A DNA stretch of 64,000 bases from Alentia gelatinosa (GCA_950022655.1 OX465579.1:15413088-15477087); one strand, 5' to 3'. Positions 12,265 to 24,455 are shown, counted from the stretch's first letter. A program made the numbers and translations. The notes: a model not told the origin generated them from the sequence alone.

Positions 12265-12616
12265 TAGACAAGGCCATGACAAGGCCGAGATTGGGCTGTA
12301 ATTGAAAGCTTGTCGGGAGCCTTCCAACCAGGCTATGACAACATTGAACATGTTAGATTTTTCCCACGACTAGACTCTTGTCGTAGAGTGTTGTCGTTTA
12401 CTCGATTTACTGTCGTAGTGTGTCGGTACCATGGGCATCTCTTTTACGGGAAACAGCGATGTCTACGACACGCCCCGACAACGCTGTCGCAGACCCCCCC
12501 CCCCCTTACGAAAAGGCTGCGACAAGGTGCCAATTGGAACTTTCATGTTGGCAATTGTCTTAACTTTGTGGTAGTTAGTGGACGGCCCCTTTAGACTGGC
12601 CTCAGTCCCTGTATAG

Positions 12617-12912
12617 GCCTGTTTCCATTGGCCAACGAAAAGGGTGTAGATTTTTTAGTTACTCAGAAAGTCTGTCGGTGGTGCCACTGATTGTGCCTTG
12701 GTAGCGAAGAAGGTAGTTGATTTCACTCAGTGACTAAGCTTTCAGCCAGTGGTCGGTGGTGCCACATTACATAATCTAAGAAGAAAAAGTCATTTCACAA
12801 GCTGGGTCATTTCCATTGACCGATTTTGGGTTAGCTGTGCCAAAGGTCTGTTTGATCGGTGTTTCCTGACTGTAGATTGGTGACGGGGAATCAGCCAATG
12901 GAAACACGCCTT
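12617..12912. mobile_element. MITE family A, complete copy
   Basis: The left terminus GTTTCCATTGGCCAACG with ATTTTTTAGTTACTC; the right terminus ends AGCCAATGGAAAC. It lies directly beside the two family K copies, making a 1.4-kb block of MITEs (11517-12912). Confidence 0.7.
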
Positions 12913-13059
12913 ATCCCTCCACCTACCCCACCCTCCTTGACCAGTCGCACTAGAAAAGCAGGAAAAAGCCAAACATTTTGATGAACCTCGTGCATCAATT
13001 TAAATCAGACACACTTAACCTTCTTGGTGGCTTTGCCTCTGTGTGGTGCAGGCCAGATA

Positions 13060-13078
13060 TGCTTGCATGCAAGCATAA
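13060..13078. repeat. 18-bp perfect palindrome
   Basis: ATGCTTGCATGCAAGCAT reads the same on both strands. It is isolated, just upstream of the tRNA-like sequence; its function is unknown. Confidence 0.6.
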
Positions 13079-13094
13079 CTAAAGAGACCAGGAT

Positions 13095-13186
13095 GGGGAG
13101 TTAGCTCAGTGGTAAAGAGCACTGGATGCTACTCCCAAGGTTATCAGCGTTTGTGGCTTTGAGTCCCACACTGCAGCCACTTTTTT
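13095..13186 (+). pseudogene. tRNA-like sequence (tRNA pseudogene or SINE head) with T6 terminator
   Basis: TTAGCTCAGTGGTAAAGAGC has a perfect A-box and D-arm (GCTC...GAGC). A degenerate B-box/T-arm follows (GTGGCTTTGAGTCCCAC), then TTTTTT at 13181-13186, a Pol III terminator. The acceptor ends (GGGGAGT / CTGCAGCC) do not pair and the anticodon arm is poor, so it is unlikely to be a functional tRNA. Confidence 0.55.
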
Positions 13187-14167
13187 CCTTCACCCCTAGC
13201 AGTGGTAGATTCACTGCTATATCAAAGGCCAATCATTTTCATACCATTTCTATGTGATGTCTGAACTAAAATAACTCTTGTCTCCTCGGTAAATGTATAG
13301 GGGTGAGATTTCTACCAGATCGGTGAATGGAAACAGTCCGTAATCAAAGTAAGTCTAATGGAACATACTGGATGTTAACTACCCAAACAAACAAACATAC
13401 AAAACGCAGTGCATTTTGCCATGCTGTACGCCTTTATCTCACCCCTGAAATAAATGTCCATAGGCTTAGCATTGGGAACTCGTTCCCCATGCCCCAGTTA
13501 GTATTGCAGTCCATTCTCCATGGTCTATATCCTGTGTGTTGTCCATTCTTTTAATGTGTACATGGGTGAGATAAATACAGAAAGCAACTCGTTTTGGTCA
13601 AGGAAGTCATTCTCCAACTCGTTTGAATGCTATGTGATATTCACTCAACTGTCGCCTCGTTCATATCACTCCGCATCAAACTCGTGGAGAACAACTTCTT
13701 TAACCAAAACTTGTTGGTTTCTTCTTTAATATTCTCTATACACGTACCTCAAAACGCACAGTGTGAACTGGCCATTAGGAAGTACCACCCAGGAACTGAT
13801 CAGACCCAGTAATGAGTCCAGGGTTAGGAGTGGCAGTGGGGAACGTATCTGATTAATCCTCCTGATTCAGGCTACGACTGGCGCTGGTGGCTGCTGTAAG
13901 GAGCTGCTCGTGACCGTATTCATGAGTAGCTCGAGCTTGATCTCCTCCGACCATGCGTGAAGGCGTGACGCCTGGCGCCAAACCGAAAACTACGGCCCGA
14001 GGATTGTTCTCCGTCCAGATGAGAAGTTGGCTTGACAGCTCAATATCTTTTCCACTTCAGATAATATTCCCCGTGCCTCAGCGGTGCTACAGTTCATATC
14101 CCTCCAAGGCGTCGCTCCCCAGCCCCCCTCGGAGCCGTCCCCGGTTCCTTCGTGAATCTCACACTCC
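13187..14167. other. No gene recognised
   Basis: Contains a diverged copy of the module core in reverse (CCATAGGCTTAGCATTGGG at about 13460). Otherwise there is no repeat or exon I can support. Confidence 0.4.
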
Positions 14168-14679
14168 TTAAAGGCATATCGGACAATTTGGGTTGAAAAT
14201 TAAAACTGATGTTATTTGCTGAAAATTCAATATGATGATCTTTGAGTGTTGTATAAAGCTTACTTAGAATTTTGGGGGTCGCCATGCTAGTTTTTGATTT
14301 AGAGATTAATCTTATGATAATGTCATAAAAGAATATATATAAACATTCTAAAATGTTGTTTTTCACATAGTCAAACCCATGCCATTTTCTCCAAACTCTC
14401 ATAGAATGCAGTAAATATATCATACTATACACTTTATCTTTAAAACTTTGTTTTTAAGAGAATTCAAGAAAACCATAGATTCTAGCATATTTCTTATATA
14501 AATAGAACAAAGGAAAGTGGGCTTATTTTCTCTATTGGATGAGGTCAAACTAGAAAAAACTTAAATTTTTAAATATTGCCCTTTGGAGTTTGGAATATGC
14601 CACAAATTACCAATTTCAATCTATAAATGTGAATATTTGAAAATCAGCAAGTGGTGCTAATTGTAGGATATGCCTTTAA
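14168..14679. mobile_element. MITE family B, complete TTAA-flanked copy
   Basis: TTAAAGGCATATCGGACAAT at the left and AGGATATGCCTTTAA at the right, 512 bp, TTAA on both sides. The AT-rich interior has no transposase. Its right end abuts, and may have seeded, the 79-bp tandem array. Confidence 0.78.
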
Positions 14680-15095
14680 AGTATACCCCACGCTCCTTCT
14701 CAGACCCCCTCCCACCCTAACCCCCACACACCCCACTCCCAAACCATACATCCCTTAAAGTACATCTCCCGCTCCTTCTTATACCCGCTCCCAACCTAAC
14801 CCCCCACACACCCCACCTCCACACCCCACACCCCTTAAAGTATACCCCCTGCTCCTTCTTATACCCCCTCACACCCTAACCCCACACACCCCACCCCCAC
14901 ACCCTACACCCCTTAAAGTATACCCAACGCTCCTTCTTATACCCCCTCCCACCCTAACCCCCATACAACCACACCCCGCACCCCACCCCCACCCCACACC
15001 CCACACCCCTTAAAGTATACCCAACGCTCCTTCTTATACCCCCTCCCACTCTAACCCCCATACAACCACACCCCGCACCCCACCCCCCGCCCCCT
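14675..15095. repeat. About 79-97-bp C-rich tandem array, 5 units
   Basis: TTAAAGTATACCCxxCGCTCC recurs at about 14676, 14754, 14833, 14912 and 15009. Units are rich in CACACCCC and lengthen to about 97 bp in the last full copy. Confidence 0.85.
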
Positions 15096-15149
15096 GCAGC
15101 GTCCATGTTTGTGCCAACTGCCCCAATTAACCCGGGGCTCGCCTCCATC

Positions 15150-15305
15150 TATCAGACGCTCTATTGGGCGACGCGCGCCGCCGACGGACGCTGATCGGCG
15201 GCCATGTTGGCATGGTTCCGCTGTCAACTTCCGGCGCCGGCGTCATTATTCACCGCGCGTCGATGGGCCGTGAGCGATCCCCGCTCTGCCCGGTGTCGCG
15301 GCTGC
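15150..15305. promoter_or_regulatory. Small CpG-rich promoter-like patch
   Basis: CpG-dense, unique sequence with ATTGG (inverted CCAAT), GCGGCCATGTTGG (YY1-like, minus strand), ACTTCCGG (ETS-type) and many GCGC/CGCG steps. This combination is common at housekeeping promoters. No first exon could be defined; it lies 9 kb upstream of the first recognised exon. Confidence 0.4.
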
Positions 15306-16285
15306 TCACAGGGTTTATATACCCCGTGGACCTCAACGTTTCATACCCCACCTCAAAGGTTTATATACCCCACCTCAAAGGTTTGCATACCCAACATTAA
15401 AAGTTTATATACCCCACCTCAACGTTTGTATAACCCATCGAAAAGGTTTATATACCCCGCCTCAAAGGTTTATATACCCCGCCTCAAAGGTTTATATACC
15501 CCACCTCAAAGGTTTGTATACCCAACCTCAAAGGTTTATATACCCCACCCCAAAGGTTTATATACCCCGCCCCAAAGGTTTATAAATCCTACCTCAATGG
15601 TTTATATACCCCACCTCAAAGGTTTGTATACCCCACCTCAAAGGTTTATATACCCCACCTCAAAGGTTTATATATCCCACCTCAAGGTTTATACACAGCA
15701 CCCCAAAGGTTTATATACCCTACCTCAATGGTTTATATACCCCACCTCAAAGGTTTGTATACCCAACCTCAAAGGTTTATATACCCCACCTCAAAAGTTT
15801 ATATACCCCACCTCAAAAGTTTATATATATACCCCACCTCAAAGGTTTATATACCCCACTTCAAAGGTTTATATACTCCACCTCAAAGGTTTATATACCC
15901 CACCTCAAAAGTTTATATACCCCACCTCAACGGTTGTATACCCCATCTCAAAGGTTTATATACCCCACCCCAAAGGTTTATATATCTCACCCCAAAGGTT
16001 TATATATCCCACCTCAAGGTTTATATATCCCACCCCAAAGGTTTATATATCCCACCCCAAAGGTTTATATATATCCCACCTAAATGTTTATACACAGCAC
16101 CCCAAAGGTTTATATATCCCACCTCAAGGTTTATGTACCCCACCTCAATGTTTATATACCCCGCCTCAAAGGTTTATATACCCACCTCAAAGGTTTATAT
16201 ACCCCACCTCAAAGGTTTATATACCCACCTCAAAGGTTTATATATACCCACCTCAAAGGTTTATATACTCCTCCTCAAAGGTCTT
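15305..16285. repeat. 22-bp minisatellite, about 44 units
   Basis: The unit is close to GGTTTATATACCCCACCTCAA. About 980 bp with length variants, giving long artefactual ORFs rich in Tyr-Ile-Pro-His. Three units recur inverted at 35935-35985. The flank at 16300-16360 matches (inverted) the element at 35990-36080 and 62405-62480, so the array belongs to that dispersed family. Confidence 0.92.
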
Positions 16286-16429
16286 TACTATCCCTCGTAT
16301 ACAAAGCCCCCATTGAGGTATTGAAACCACGACCCATTGTATAAAACCTGACATATATCATAACACTTGCATACACACGCGTTTTTTTTCTATTGATTAC
16401 AAAGTATGGGGAAATGCAAATTAATTAGA

Positions 16430-16655
16430 AGGAAACTTATGAGATGAAAATAACCTCGAACGAGGTGAGTTGAGATTTTTTTTCATTGAGTGGGTTTCTG
16501 ATTTTATCTCACCCCATATACATGATCAGGAGCGTTATCAATCAATACGATAACACACCCGATTAGGCATTGAGTATTGGGTATGCTGCATTTACAGTCG
16601 TGGAGTATGAGTTCCTAATGTTAAGCCTATGGAGAAAAATACCAGAGTGAGGTTA
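16430..16655 (+). mobile_element. Composite element with collapsed hairpin + module
   Basis: GGAAACTTATGAGATG and GTGGGTTTCTG bracket a shortened hairpin (ACCTCGAACGAGGT). The module then runs from TTTATCTCACCCC (about 16503) to AATGTTAAGCCTATGGAG (16618) and AGAGTGAGGTTAA. Confidence 0.55.
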
Positions 16656-17930
16656 ATCACTATTCATTGTTTCTATGTTGTTGGAAACCATCAACATTGA
16701 TTACAGATTTGAAAGCATTGATGACTGCCTCAAAGCAAGTGGTTATGGATTGCATTTCTTTTTAGCTATTTCATGTTCCATGTTAACACTGTACCATGAT
16801 AAGAATCTTACCACGAAGATCTATCGTGTAGGCCAACACACATGCAGGGCATGTTCAGGCCATTGAAATAACAAAAGGACAATTTTCAGCATAGAGAAGC
16901 TTCGCAGGGATGGCACAAACACTGCAGTTTGTCTAGTTCGACCCTATTTTAGAGCCCTAATAGCGAAATGGAGCGTTGGTCTTTTTAGTCAACACTACCC
17001 TGACAAAGGCTCCGCTACCAGCATGCCTCCAGGTCCGGTGTTTGCCCTGGAAGTGGCCCATGGAGGCTGTTTGTGTGTTGGGTTAAGGGGTGTCGGATAT
17101 TAGAGGGAGTAACGCCCCATCAGTCCCCTCCACCCCCACCCCGTTAACCCCCCAGCAGCAACGGTGATGGCTGACGGCGGTAGTAAGGAAACCCCCTGAT
17201 GTATTCAATATCCTGTAAGAGCACAGCCGACAAGTACATGTTCTACCTATAACGTTCATGAATATGTGTCCATACGCCAGCGGCGGCGACGGCGCGTACA
17301 GCCTCAGTGTTTTAAGCCTCCTGGAAGACAACCACCATCACCCCTAGTAGCACCACTCCGCTCCTGTACCCTCCCCTTGCCTTTCATGCCGCATTAATTC
17401 AATGGGTCCTCCTGGAGGTCTTGTCTCGAGTCCCCTCACTAAGGCACAGGCACTGGTGAAGGGCGTAATTCAAGCCAGGCCTAGGAGAGAGCCCACAGAG
17501 CCTTGCAGACAGGTGCGGAGAGGTGTTTGCTCAAGGTAAGCACCGCCCATAGTTGCTCCAGGGTCGAAGAGGACACGGAGGGAGGGGCGGGGGGGGAGGT
17601 GAGTGCGATTGAACGCTATTCTATATATAGGAGTAGGGGTGTTGGGGATCGTACCTGGGATGTACCCCTCACCATGCCGGGGTTTGCATCAAGGCAAGGC
17701 CTACTACAAGGATGATTAGGGTTCCATGGTCACGGGTGGATGAGAAAGAGAAACAAGGCCGGTGCAATGCAGACTCTGCGATCACTCTTGCGTTTCGACT
17801 TTATTCGCCTCTATAGTATAGTGCTATTTTTCTTTTCTTTTTTTATATTAAGCAACAAGTATAACGACATATAATTCACCTAGGAATGGGCGGTCTTCCA
17901 TCATAAGCCAACAAAAAGGATAGCTACAGG
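16656..17930. other. No gene recognised
   Basis: Unique sequence with a GC-richer stretch at 17000-17700. A CAAG|GTAAGC donor-like site at 17531 has no convincing exon before it. Confidence 0.4.
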
Positions 17931-17939
17931 ACACAGTTT

Positions 17940-18145
17940 GAGGATGGTTTTGGCCCAAGAAATTCAGGTCAACTATAGACTATAAAACCGTTCCAACGTG
18001 CTATTAACACTATGTAAGGAGGTAAGGATGAAGGTTGTGGTTTGCTCTGAATGCAGTCATTGGCTGTTTGGGCATTCCATACCTTCTATATTCCTTATAT
18101 GGCAGTGAAGGCATAGGGACAACTCCATGCAGGAGGGGGAACTTA
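17940..18145 (+). repeat. Dispersed repeat shared with 47120-47310
   Basis: Both copies share ATGTAAGGAGGTNAGG, GCAGTCATTGGCT, TATTCCTTATATGG and GGGACAACT in the same order and spacing. Neither has coding capacity. Confidence 0.65.
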
Positions 18146-19420
18146 CTCTATACCTTATCCTGGGTTCCCGCCTGCCTACGAAATAAGGAGGTGGATATCT
18201 GGGTACTGTGCAAAAGTCGTAGATTTTAATTTTTTCGGGCACTCCGTTTCTCTGATGTCCAGATTTACAGAAGCAGGATAAAAGATAATCTAATCAAGTC
18301 GGCGGGTAGTGCCGCTTGAGAATTTATAATTGCTGACAGCAAAACTCGACCTGTGGATTTTTAATAAGTCGACGACAGATGACTGGTTATAAATTCTTGA
18401 ATTGTCCCATGAGTCAATTTGTTGCTGGACCAGGAAGTTGTCAGGCAGGAAGAATCGTTAACCAGTAATGTGTACCCCCTGACGATTATCTAACCAAAAG
18501 TGACAAATAATCGGCGGGTGATGTCAAATCGTCAGGTGGAAACCCTGTATTACATGTACACTGGTACGCTGCACTTCTATCCCCCAAACCCCACCCTACC
18601 CTAACTCCCAACCCCCCTCATTTAAAATGTTCCACGACCGCAAACAGTGCCCAGTTTCCTGCCTGCATGAAGCCCGGAAGGAAAGGCCAGGGAAACAACA
18701 GGCTTCCACCCCACCCCCTCCCCCACATACTGGAACAGGAGCAGGAGGAGGCAGCTGACGTCGGTAAAGAAACTATTCACCCCTCCTCCACCCCTCCTCC
18801 TTACACCCTCAGTACGCCTGGGTCTCCCACTCTCCTCCAAGATCTTTCGCGGCGCTAGTGCTTTTAAATCTCTGCCTCAACCCAATGCTTATTCCCTGCG
18901 TATCTACTTAGGACAGGGCAGACCAGCCAACATTTCAGATTCATTTGTCAAAAGTTATGAAAGTTAAACAATCCATATAATATAAGTTGTGCAATATAGG
19001 AATTGTAAAATGAGCTTTATAGATAATCTAGCTGTTTCTATTCCAGCTCAAAACCACTTTATAATGTGAATCCACGGTTGATTAGGCTGCCCCTTCAAAT
19101 TGGCACTTGTGTCATGCTGACAAAACAAAACCCAGTAACACATAAGGTGCTTTCCACTGAAGAAAGTAATCCCAGAGACTGTGTCTGGTTTGAAATAACA
19201 AATAACAGAACTGAGTGTATATCATTTAAAATATAGATATGTGCATCTCTACATACAAGTAGAACACGAAATACTCCCCAAAGCGCTAGGAATTGAAGAT
19301 ATTTGAATAACTGGTGGATGGGACAGCGATCCAAGTGGGTGCAGGAACCAAAGCGCAGGATCTATGCCAGGATAGTGCTGGCCTCCCACCCTGGAGTCTT
19401 AATATGACGTTTAATGAGGG
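18146..19420. other. No gene recognised
   Basis: Unique AT-rich DNA with a purine/pyrimidine-rich patch at 18580-18840. Nothing supports an exon. Confidence 0.4.
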
Positions 19421-20330
19421 GCGTTGGGCGCCTCCAGTACGGGGACGGGGCGGCGGGGCGTGGCGCCGGGCGGGCGGGCGTGGTGGGCGCCGTCCTCCCG
19501 GCACAGGTCAGAGATAACGCCCTCCCGGCGAGCAGCAGGGGGCCGGGCCGGGCCGGGACGGGCTGATCCGGCCGCCCAGATAGGCCACGGCTCGCCGCCA
19601 TTAATCCCGACCGGCACCGGGCTCAGGCGGCAGCAAAGTTTGATAACAGTTAATGAGATTCTCCCCTCCATACATCAGTGGGCCAAGACGCCGCCCGAAG
19701 CCCCTCCCGCCCTCCCACCCCTCTGCCCGCCCGCCCGTACCCTACGCCCGTCCGTCCGTCCGTCCGCCCGCACCGTCCGTCCGCCCGCCCAACCTGCCCG
19801 CCCGTCCGTCCGTCCGTCCGCCTCCCGTCCATCCGTTCGCCCGCCCAACCTGCCCGCCCGTCCGCCCGCCCGTCCTCCAGTACCGTCGGCCCGCCCGCCC
19901 GCCCGCCCGCCCGCCCGCCCGTACCCTACGCCCGTCCGTCCGTCCACCCGCCCGCCCGCCCGCCCGCCCGCCCGTACCGTCCCTCCGCCCGCCCATCCAC
20001 CCACGCACCCAGCCCGCCCACCCGACTCGTCCACCCCACCCTCCGCCCGCTCGTAGCGCGCGTCTGGTGTCTAGTGGACGCTGGCGACGTCATGGCGACG
20101 TCATCATCACACCCGGAGCATGCGCCTGGCCCTTGTTGTCCTGGGGCTGGCTTCTTGAAGACAAAACCGGGCGGCAGCTCCCGGGCCGGGACCTGTCAGG
20201 GCGTCGCCATTGTTATTACATCTGAGGCGGCGTTCCTGCACCACCACGACCCCTGGCGGCCGGTGGGGCTGACCGGCGTCTGGACGCCAACCCCCGGACG
20301 CTTGGAGACGCTGGGTAGATCTATCATAGC
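19420..20330. promoter_or_regulatory. CpG-dense block (island-like)
   Basis: The most CpG-rich stretch of the window, surrounding a (CCGN)n core. At 20085-20105 GCGACGTCAT occurs twice, each a CRE-like half-palindrome. Long ORFs on both strands are a by-product of the stop-poor composition. It lies about 4 kb upstream of the first recognised exon. An ATG at 20119 starts a leucine-rich 12-codon ORF that hits a stop, so no signal-peptide exon is claimed. Confidence 0.45.
19725..20045. repeat. (CCCG/CCGT)n simple repeat, G-rich on minus strand
   Basis: Over 300 bp of CCGCCCGCCCGTCCGT-type tetranucleotides. The minus strand holds many consecutive GGG runs separated by single bases (densest at about 19885-19920 and 19945-19975), the pattern of intramolecular G-quadruplexes. 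Confidence 0.9.
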
Positions 20331-20419
20331 CGTCTTTGTTCACGGAGGGAGCCTCTGGCGCGTCAGTCCTAACACCTGCAAAATCAACTTTCAACACGCT
20401 ATAAGAGAATGACATCTTA

Positions 20420-22395
20420 GGGCTAGCCCCTGGTTTCATCTTACAGAATCAGATTTATTTCCTTCATCTGCAGTGTAGAGCCCTGCAAGGCTTACAGGGT
20501 CCTCGCACTACTGTCTCCGGCCCATACTGAAATAATAAAGACAAAAAAAGGAGAAACTTAGTAGGATAAGGGCAAGGAAATGGCCCGAGGAAGGCAGTTA
20601 TTAGCTATTAGTACTAGGCAGGGACTGGAAGTTGGACCAATCATGAAGTCGGGATTTCTGGAGAGGATCTGCCTGAAGGCTTTTCTAAATGATCCGACTG
20701 CGCAACATCAGTGGGCACAGTCGTATTATAGAGACTCAACCCACTCTTCAGAGCGATAAAAAGTGGTCACCCTGCCTTTGGCAACGTCTGCACAGTATAA
20801 AAACAGCCTCATTATATCATTGCTTTGTAGTCTTTTCTGTTATGTGGTCAGTAGGGTGTTGGGTGTTTTTTATTCTAGCTTAGCTGTCTTTATTTTCAGT
20901 ATTTTCCCGAAGATTGTGTTTTACATGTGGTTTTCCCTCCTAGTAAACATGTGACTATCCCTCGTAATTTACATGTATCAATCCCACATAGTTCAAATAT
21001 GATACCCTCCAATGAAAATATCGGAGGTGGGTGTATTTCAGTTCAAATAGAAAGTCTAGCTGAGTTTTCAATACGATGATAACCTAAGGTTGCATATCAC
21101 CATTATATTTCTTAATAATCCTTGGATTGGTATCTAATATGGATTACATGATTTCGTTGCTGTTATTATATGAACTTGCTGTACTCTTTCGTAACATTTG
21201 GTTTTAATAAGAACATCACAATCTCACATATATAGCATGATGATTCCCCATCTCCTTTTGTAGCATTTACAGCATGGTCAGGTCATTCTATATAAATACA
21301 GAGTACTTATTACATGGTATTTTACCATTCGATACGTGTACCAGTGTTATGAATTCTTAATCTTTATTCCTGTATGAATTTTCTTGCTTCATTTTTATTT
21401 CGTTTTCTGAGGGTTTCTTGTCTGAGGAAGAAGTCAACTTCTCTTCTGGGCATTAACGCTTCCCGGCGAAATATAATGCAGCGAAAAGGATTTTATGCGA
21501 TGTATTATTACTTTTTAACATTCAGGTCTGAGTGGCCATTTTCCCGAACGACGTTCCCTTAATGAGTAGTGCAGTAACATTACTCTTAATCTGTTAATAG
21601 TCTACCTGCCTTCAGTTATGCCCCTGAGCAGTGCTGGTCAATGTCCTGTTACTATGGCCTCTACATTATCGTGTTGTTACTGCTGACTGGTTCACATTCT
21701 AACCCCGTTTCCATTGGCCGACGAAAATGGTGGAGATTTTTTTTTAGTTACCCGCAAAGTTTGCATCCCTAGCAGCGGGTAGTATAATTTCATAGACATT
21801 CAGGCATAGGTATGTAATAATCAGTAGGATAAATTGGATGTTACTGCCATACTATGAAGGAAACCTATAAAAGTCAAAAAGCCTAAACTTGAATAGTTTT
21901 CTGAATTTACCTCACCCTCCACATTGACTAATGAGCTAACATTTGTAACACAATCCTGCATTGCGGGTGTCATATCAAGACCAAGGCCTGTCAGGGGTGT
22001 AAATAGAACATCGGACTACATCTAAAGCCGGATGCTCATCTACTGATCTAGGGTTGAACGATTAGTTCCCGAATCGTATAGGAGTCGGTCACTTTGTCGC
22101 AGGTAAATTACGTTACCCCTTGCTCGACCTGCACACTAATAAAATCGGTGTATGGTCCACTAATCGCTGGGGGAGGGCAAAAGCCAAAGATACCAAGTGT
22201 TCACTAATCGCTGGGTAGCCTTGCCTAGCTGTCCTACATCTACCGACTCCATTAGGATGGCTTTGCCGAGACAAATTACTCTCCGTTTATCGCCGACAAA
22301 CCTACATAAATGTTCTGAAATCGGTAGATGGGCATTGGGCTTTATATCTACGTTTAAAATTTGTCTTGTAGTGTATTCAGAAGGAAACTCACGAG
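20420..22395. other. No gene recognised; fragment of family A
   Basis: AT-rich unique DNA. A solo left terminus of MITE family A (CCGTTTCCATTGGCCGACG) lies at about 21704-21760; no right end was found. Confidence 0.4.
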
Positions 22396-22396
22396 A

Positions 22397-22665
22397 TTAA
22401 AATAACTTGATCCGTACTCCACCGAGTTTGACCACGTAGTAATTCACAAAGCGAAGCCGAGTGAATTATGTTGCGGTCAAAAGAGGTGGAGTCCGGATCA
22501 AGTTATTTTAACCGAATGGGTTCCTGATTTTATCTCAGCCCGTATAATATTATTCATTGATGAAACAGATCACCCAATTGGCCATTGAGTATTGGGTACA
22601 ATACCTTCACGGCCGTGGAGTATGAGTTCCTAATTTTAAATCTATGGAGAGAAATAGCCCCCCTC
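22397..22665 (+). mobile_element. Composite hairpin + module element
   Basis: Hairpin arms AAATAACTTGATCC / GGATCAAGTTATTT (22404, 22494) extend inward through CTCCACC/GGTGGAG and TTTGACC/GGTCAAA to the apex AAAGCGAAGCCGAG. The module starts GATTTTATCTCAGCCC (22525) and ends at the variant core TTTTAAATCTATGGAGAG. Confidence 0.7.
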
Positions 22666-22970
22666 TCATAAGATCTCACACTCTCGAAGTCATAATCTGT
22701 ACAAGGTTCTCACTACGCTCTATGGGAGAAGAATTCTTAACGAACTAGGCTTAGAGCTTTGGGAATCCACTAGCACACAGTATTCCCGCTAGGTAGCATT
22801 ATTGAGATTATAGGAATCTATGGTTGCATTGATGTACGTCTTTAGCACGGGAGGCAGGTCAGGGGATTCTCAAGGCTCTAAGCCTAGTTCATTAAGAATT
22901 CTTCTCCATAGAGTGTAGTGAGAGTACAGAATACGACTTAGAGAGTGTGAGATCTTATGAGAGGGGTGCG
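22660..22970. mobile_element. Foldback element, about 115-bp arms
   Basis: CCCCTCTCATAAGATCTCAC at the left is matched by GTGAGATCTTATGAGAGGGG at the right, continuing inward through AGAATTCTTAA..CTTAGAGC. It begins exactly where the preceding module ends. Confidence 0.8.
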
Positions 22971-23218
22971 AATACCGGGGTGGGGTAATCTCCTGGAGGA
23001 TCGTGTTACAAACGAAGTAGAATTTAATACCGAATCGGGCGCTACCCTGAATAACTGATCGACGATCATCAAACTGAATTCCCAACTCCACTGATATCGA
23101 TGGCCGTCTTAGAAAACCAGAAGACGGTTGAAGCATTAAGTCGCAGGTAACACGGCGAATCTTAATTTACATCAAAGTGGCTGAGGGAACAATCTCCCTA
23201 TGAAATGAAATAGCATTA

Positions 23219-23502
23219 GGCCCGGCGTCCACCTACTACAATAGAATCGTAGACCTCCCGATATGGCACCGATACAAGATGTCAAAATCGGTGCCATATC
23301 GGGAAGGTGCAAAATCGTATACATATGTCTACACCTGCCAATCCATTACGCATTGTATGGGGTTTTTATCGGTGTCTAATCGCAGAAATGTGGTCAACTG
23401 CCCCGATATTAGGTGACCTTCCGACGCGATTTTGATTTTGCATTGGGAGGTGCATCGTAGGGCATATCGGTGCCATATCGTAGTAGGTGGACGCCGGGTC
23501 TT
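23219..23502. mobile_element. MITE family D, copy 1
   Basis: GGCCCGGCGTCCACCTACTA at the left and TAGTAGGTGGACGCCGGGTC at the right. The inner inverted CGATATGGCACCGAT / ATCGGTGCCATATCG pairs are conserved. Copies are at 51717-52003 and 60291-60577; a 5' fragment is at 56208-56350. Confidence 0.85.
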
Positions 23503-24345
23503 ATCTGTTTGTTACAATAGCAGTTCGTTTAATGTTGCCACTTATTTACCTCATTCAGACTCATTCTTTCACCATAGAGGTTGTATCACACACCTGTCCC
23601 GAGCATAATTTTGAAACGTCCACCTAAAGTCTCGAACCTACATGCATTGATTCACACGTTTTACAAATATAACGTTGGGATCGAGGCTTTCTTTGGTTGC
23701 TATGTTCTAACCCACAGTAGATTACAATGATGATATTGTTTTCTATATATAGTGAAAGAAATCAAGGAAATGTTTTAAACATTTCTTATTCAAATTTGGG
23801 CTTATTTCTTATTTGAAATATCATGTCAAAAATACCTGGAGGCATCTGTAGGCCCAACATAGCAATGCCTCAAAGTATCTTTAGGACTGGAGAGGCAGTG
23901 TGAAGAGGATACAATCAATATCTTAAGTGTAATATCACACATATGCATGGTGAACAACTCATTTCTAACCGCCGGTTTAGTCTCCACAACCAGTCTACAA
24001 TATTATTGCATTATCGGCTACCCTGGCCATGGTAATGTAAGTAAAACAAATTTGCCAACGCATATTCACACAGTGAGAAAGCGAAAGAAAAAAATAATAA
24101 TAACTAATGTAAGACAAGGGAACTGCCTGTAGCGTTGTCATCTCATCAGCGTCCAAAATCTAGACAAGAAACTGAGGAGCTTGTTATCTGAATCTGTAAC
24201 ACGATAACAGAGAATCCCTTCGCCGCATGCACCTTTCCTGGTGCACTGATTAATCAGGTAGACGTCTGGAGATCACAGCGCAACCATAATTCTCTTCCCT
24301 TATGGTAATTTCTCTTCCTTTTTTTCTCTTTTCTTCTACTCATAG

Positions 24346-24455
24346 ATCTGGACTTCGAATGTCTTGCGTCGTGGAAGGATGGGTCGGACATGTTCATGTA
24401 CGGCAGCTTCGCCTCCCCAGGGATTACCAAGAAAAACGACGTGTACCGCTGTTTT
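24346..24455 (+). CDS. Exon 1 of visible gene: ECL...CF half-module
   Basis: The acceptor is a pyrimidine-rich stretch ending CATAG at 24341-24345; the donor is GTAAGT at 24456. The first two bases complete a codon begun in an unseen upstream exon, and the exon ends on a codon boundary. It encodes LDFECLASWKDG, a Met/Gly/Ser-rich middle and VYRCF at the end. The two cysteines are 29 residues apart. It is the paralogue of exon 7 (55857-55954), which has the same border phases and the same ECL and CF landmarks. The region right after the donor is about 700 bp of CT-rich simple repeat. Confidence 0.85.

Noticed and set aside
15204..16324. 370-residue Tyr-Ile-Pro-His repeat ORF
   Set aside because: Encoded by the 22-bp minisatellite; overlapping frames give equivalent repeats, as expected of non-coding tandem DNA.
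17503..17536. Upstream exon ending CAAG|GTAAGC
   Set aside because: The phase would fit exon 1, but the upstream sequence lacks a pyrimidine tract and the encoded residues do not match the ECPxxGxY exon expected there.
20119..20157. Leucine-rich ATG start (MRLALVVLGLAS) as a signal-peptide exon
   Set aside because: It meets a TGA after 12 codons and I see no donor inside it that would give the needed phase.
19424..20412. 190-244-residue Pro/Arg/Ser ORFs in the CpG block
   Set aside because: GC-rich (CCGN)n repeats lack stop codons in all frames; composition alone explains the ORFs.
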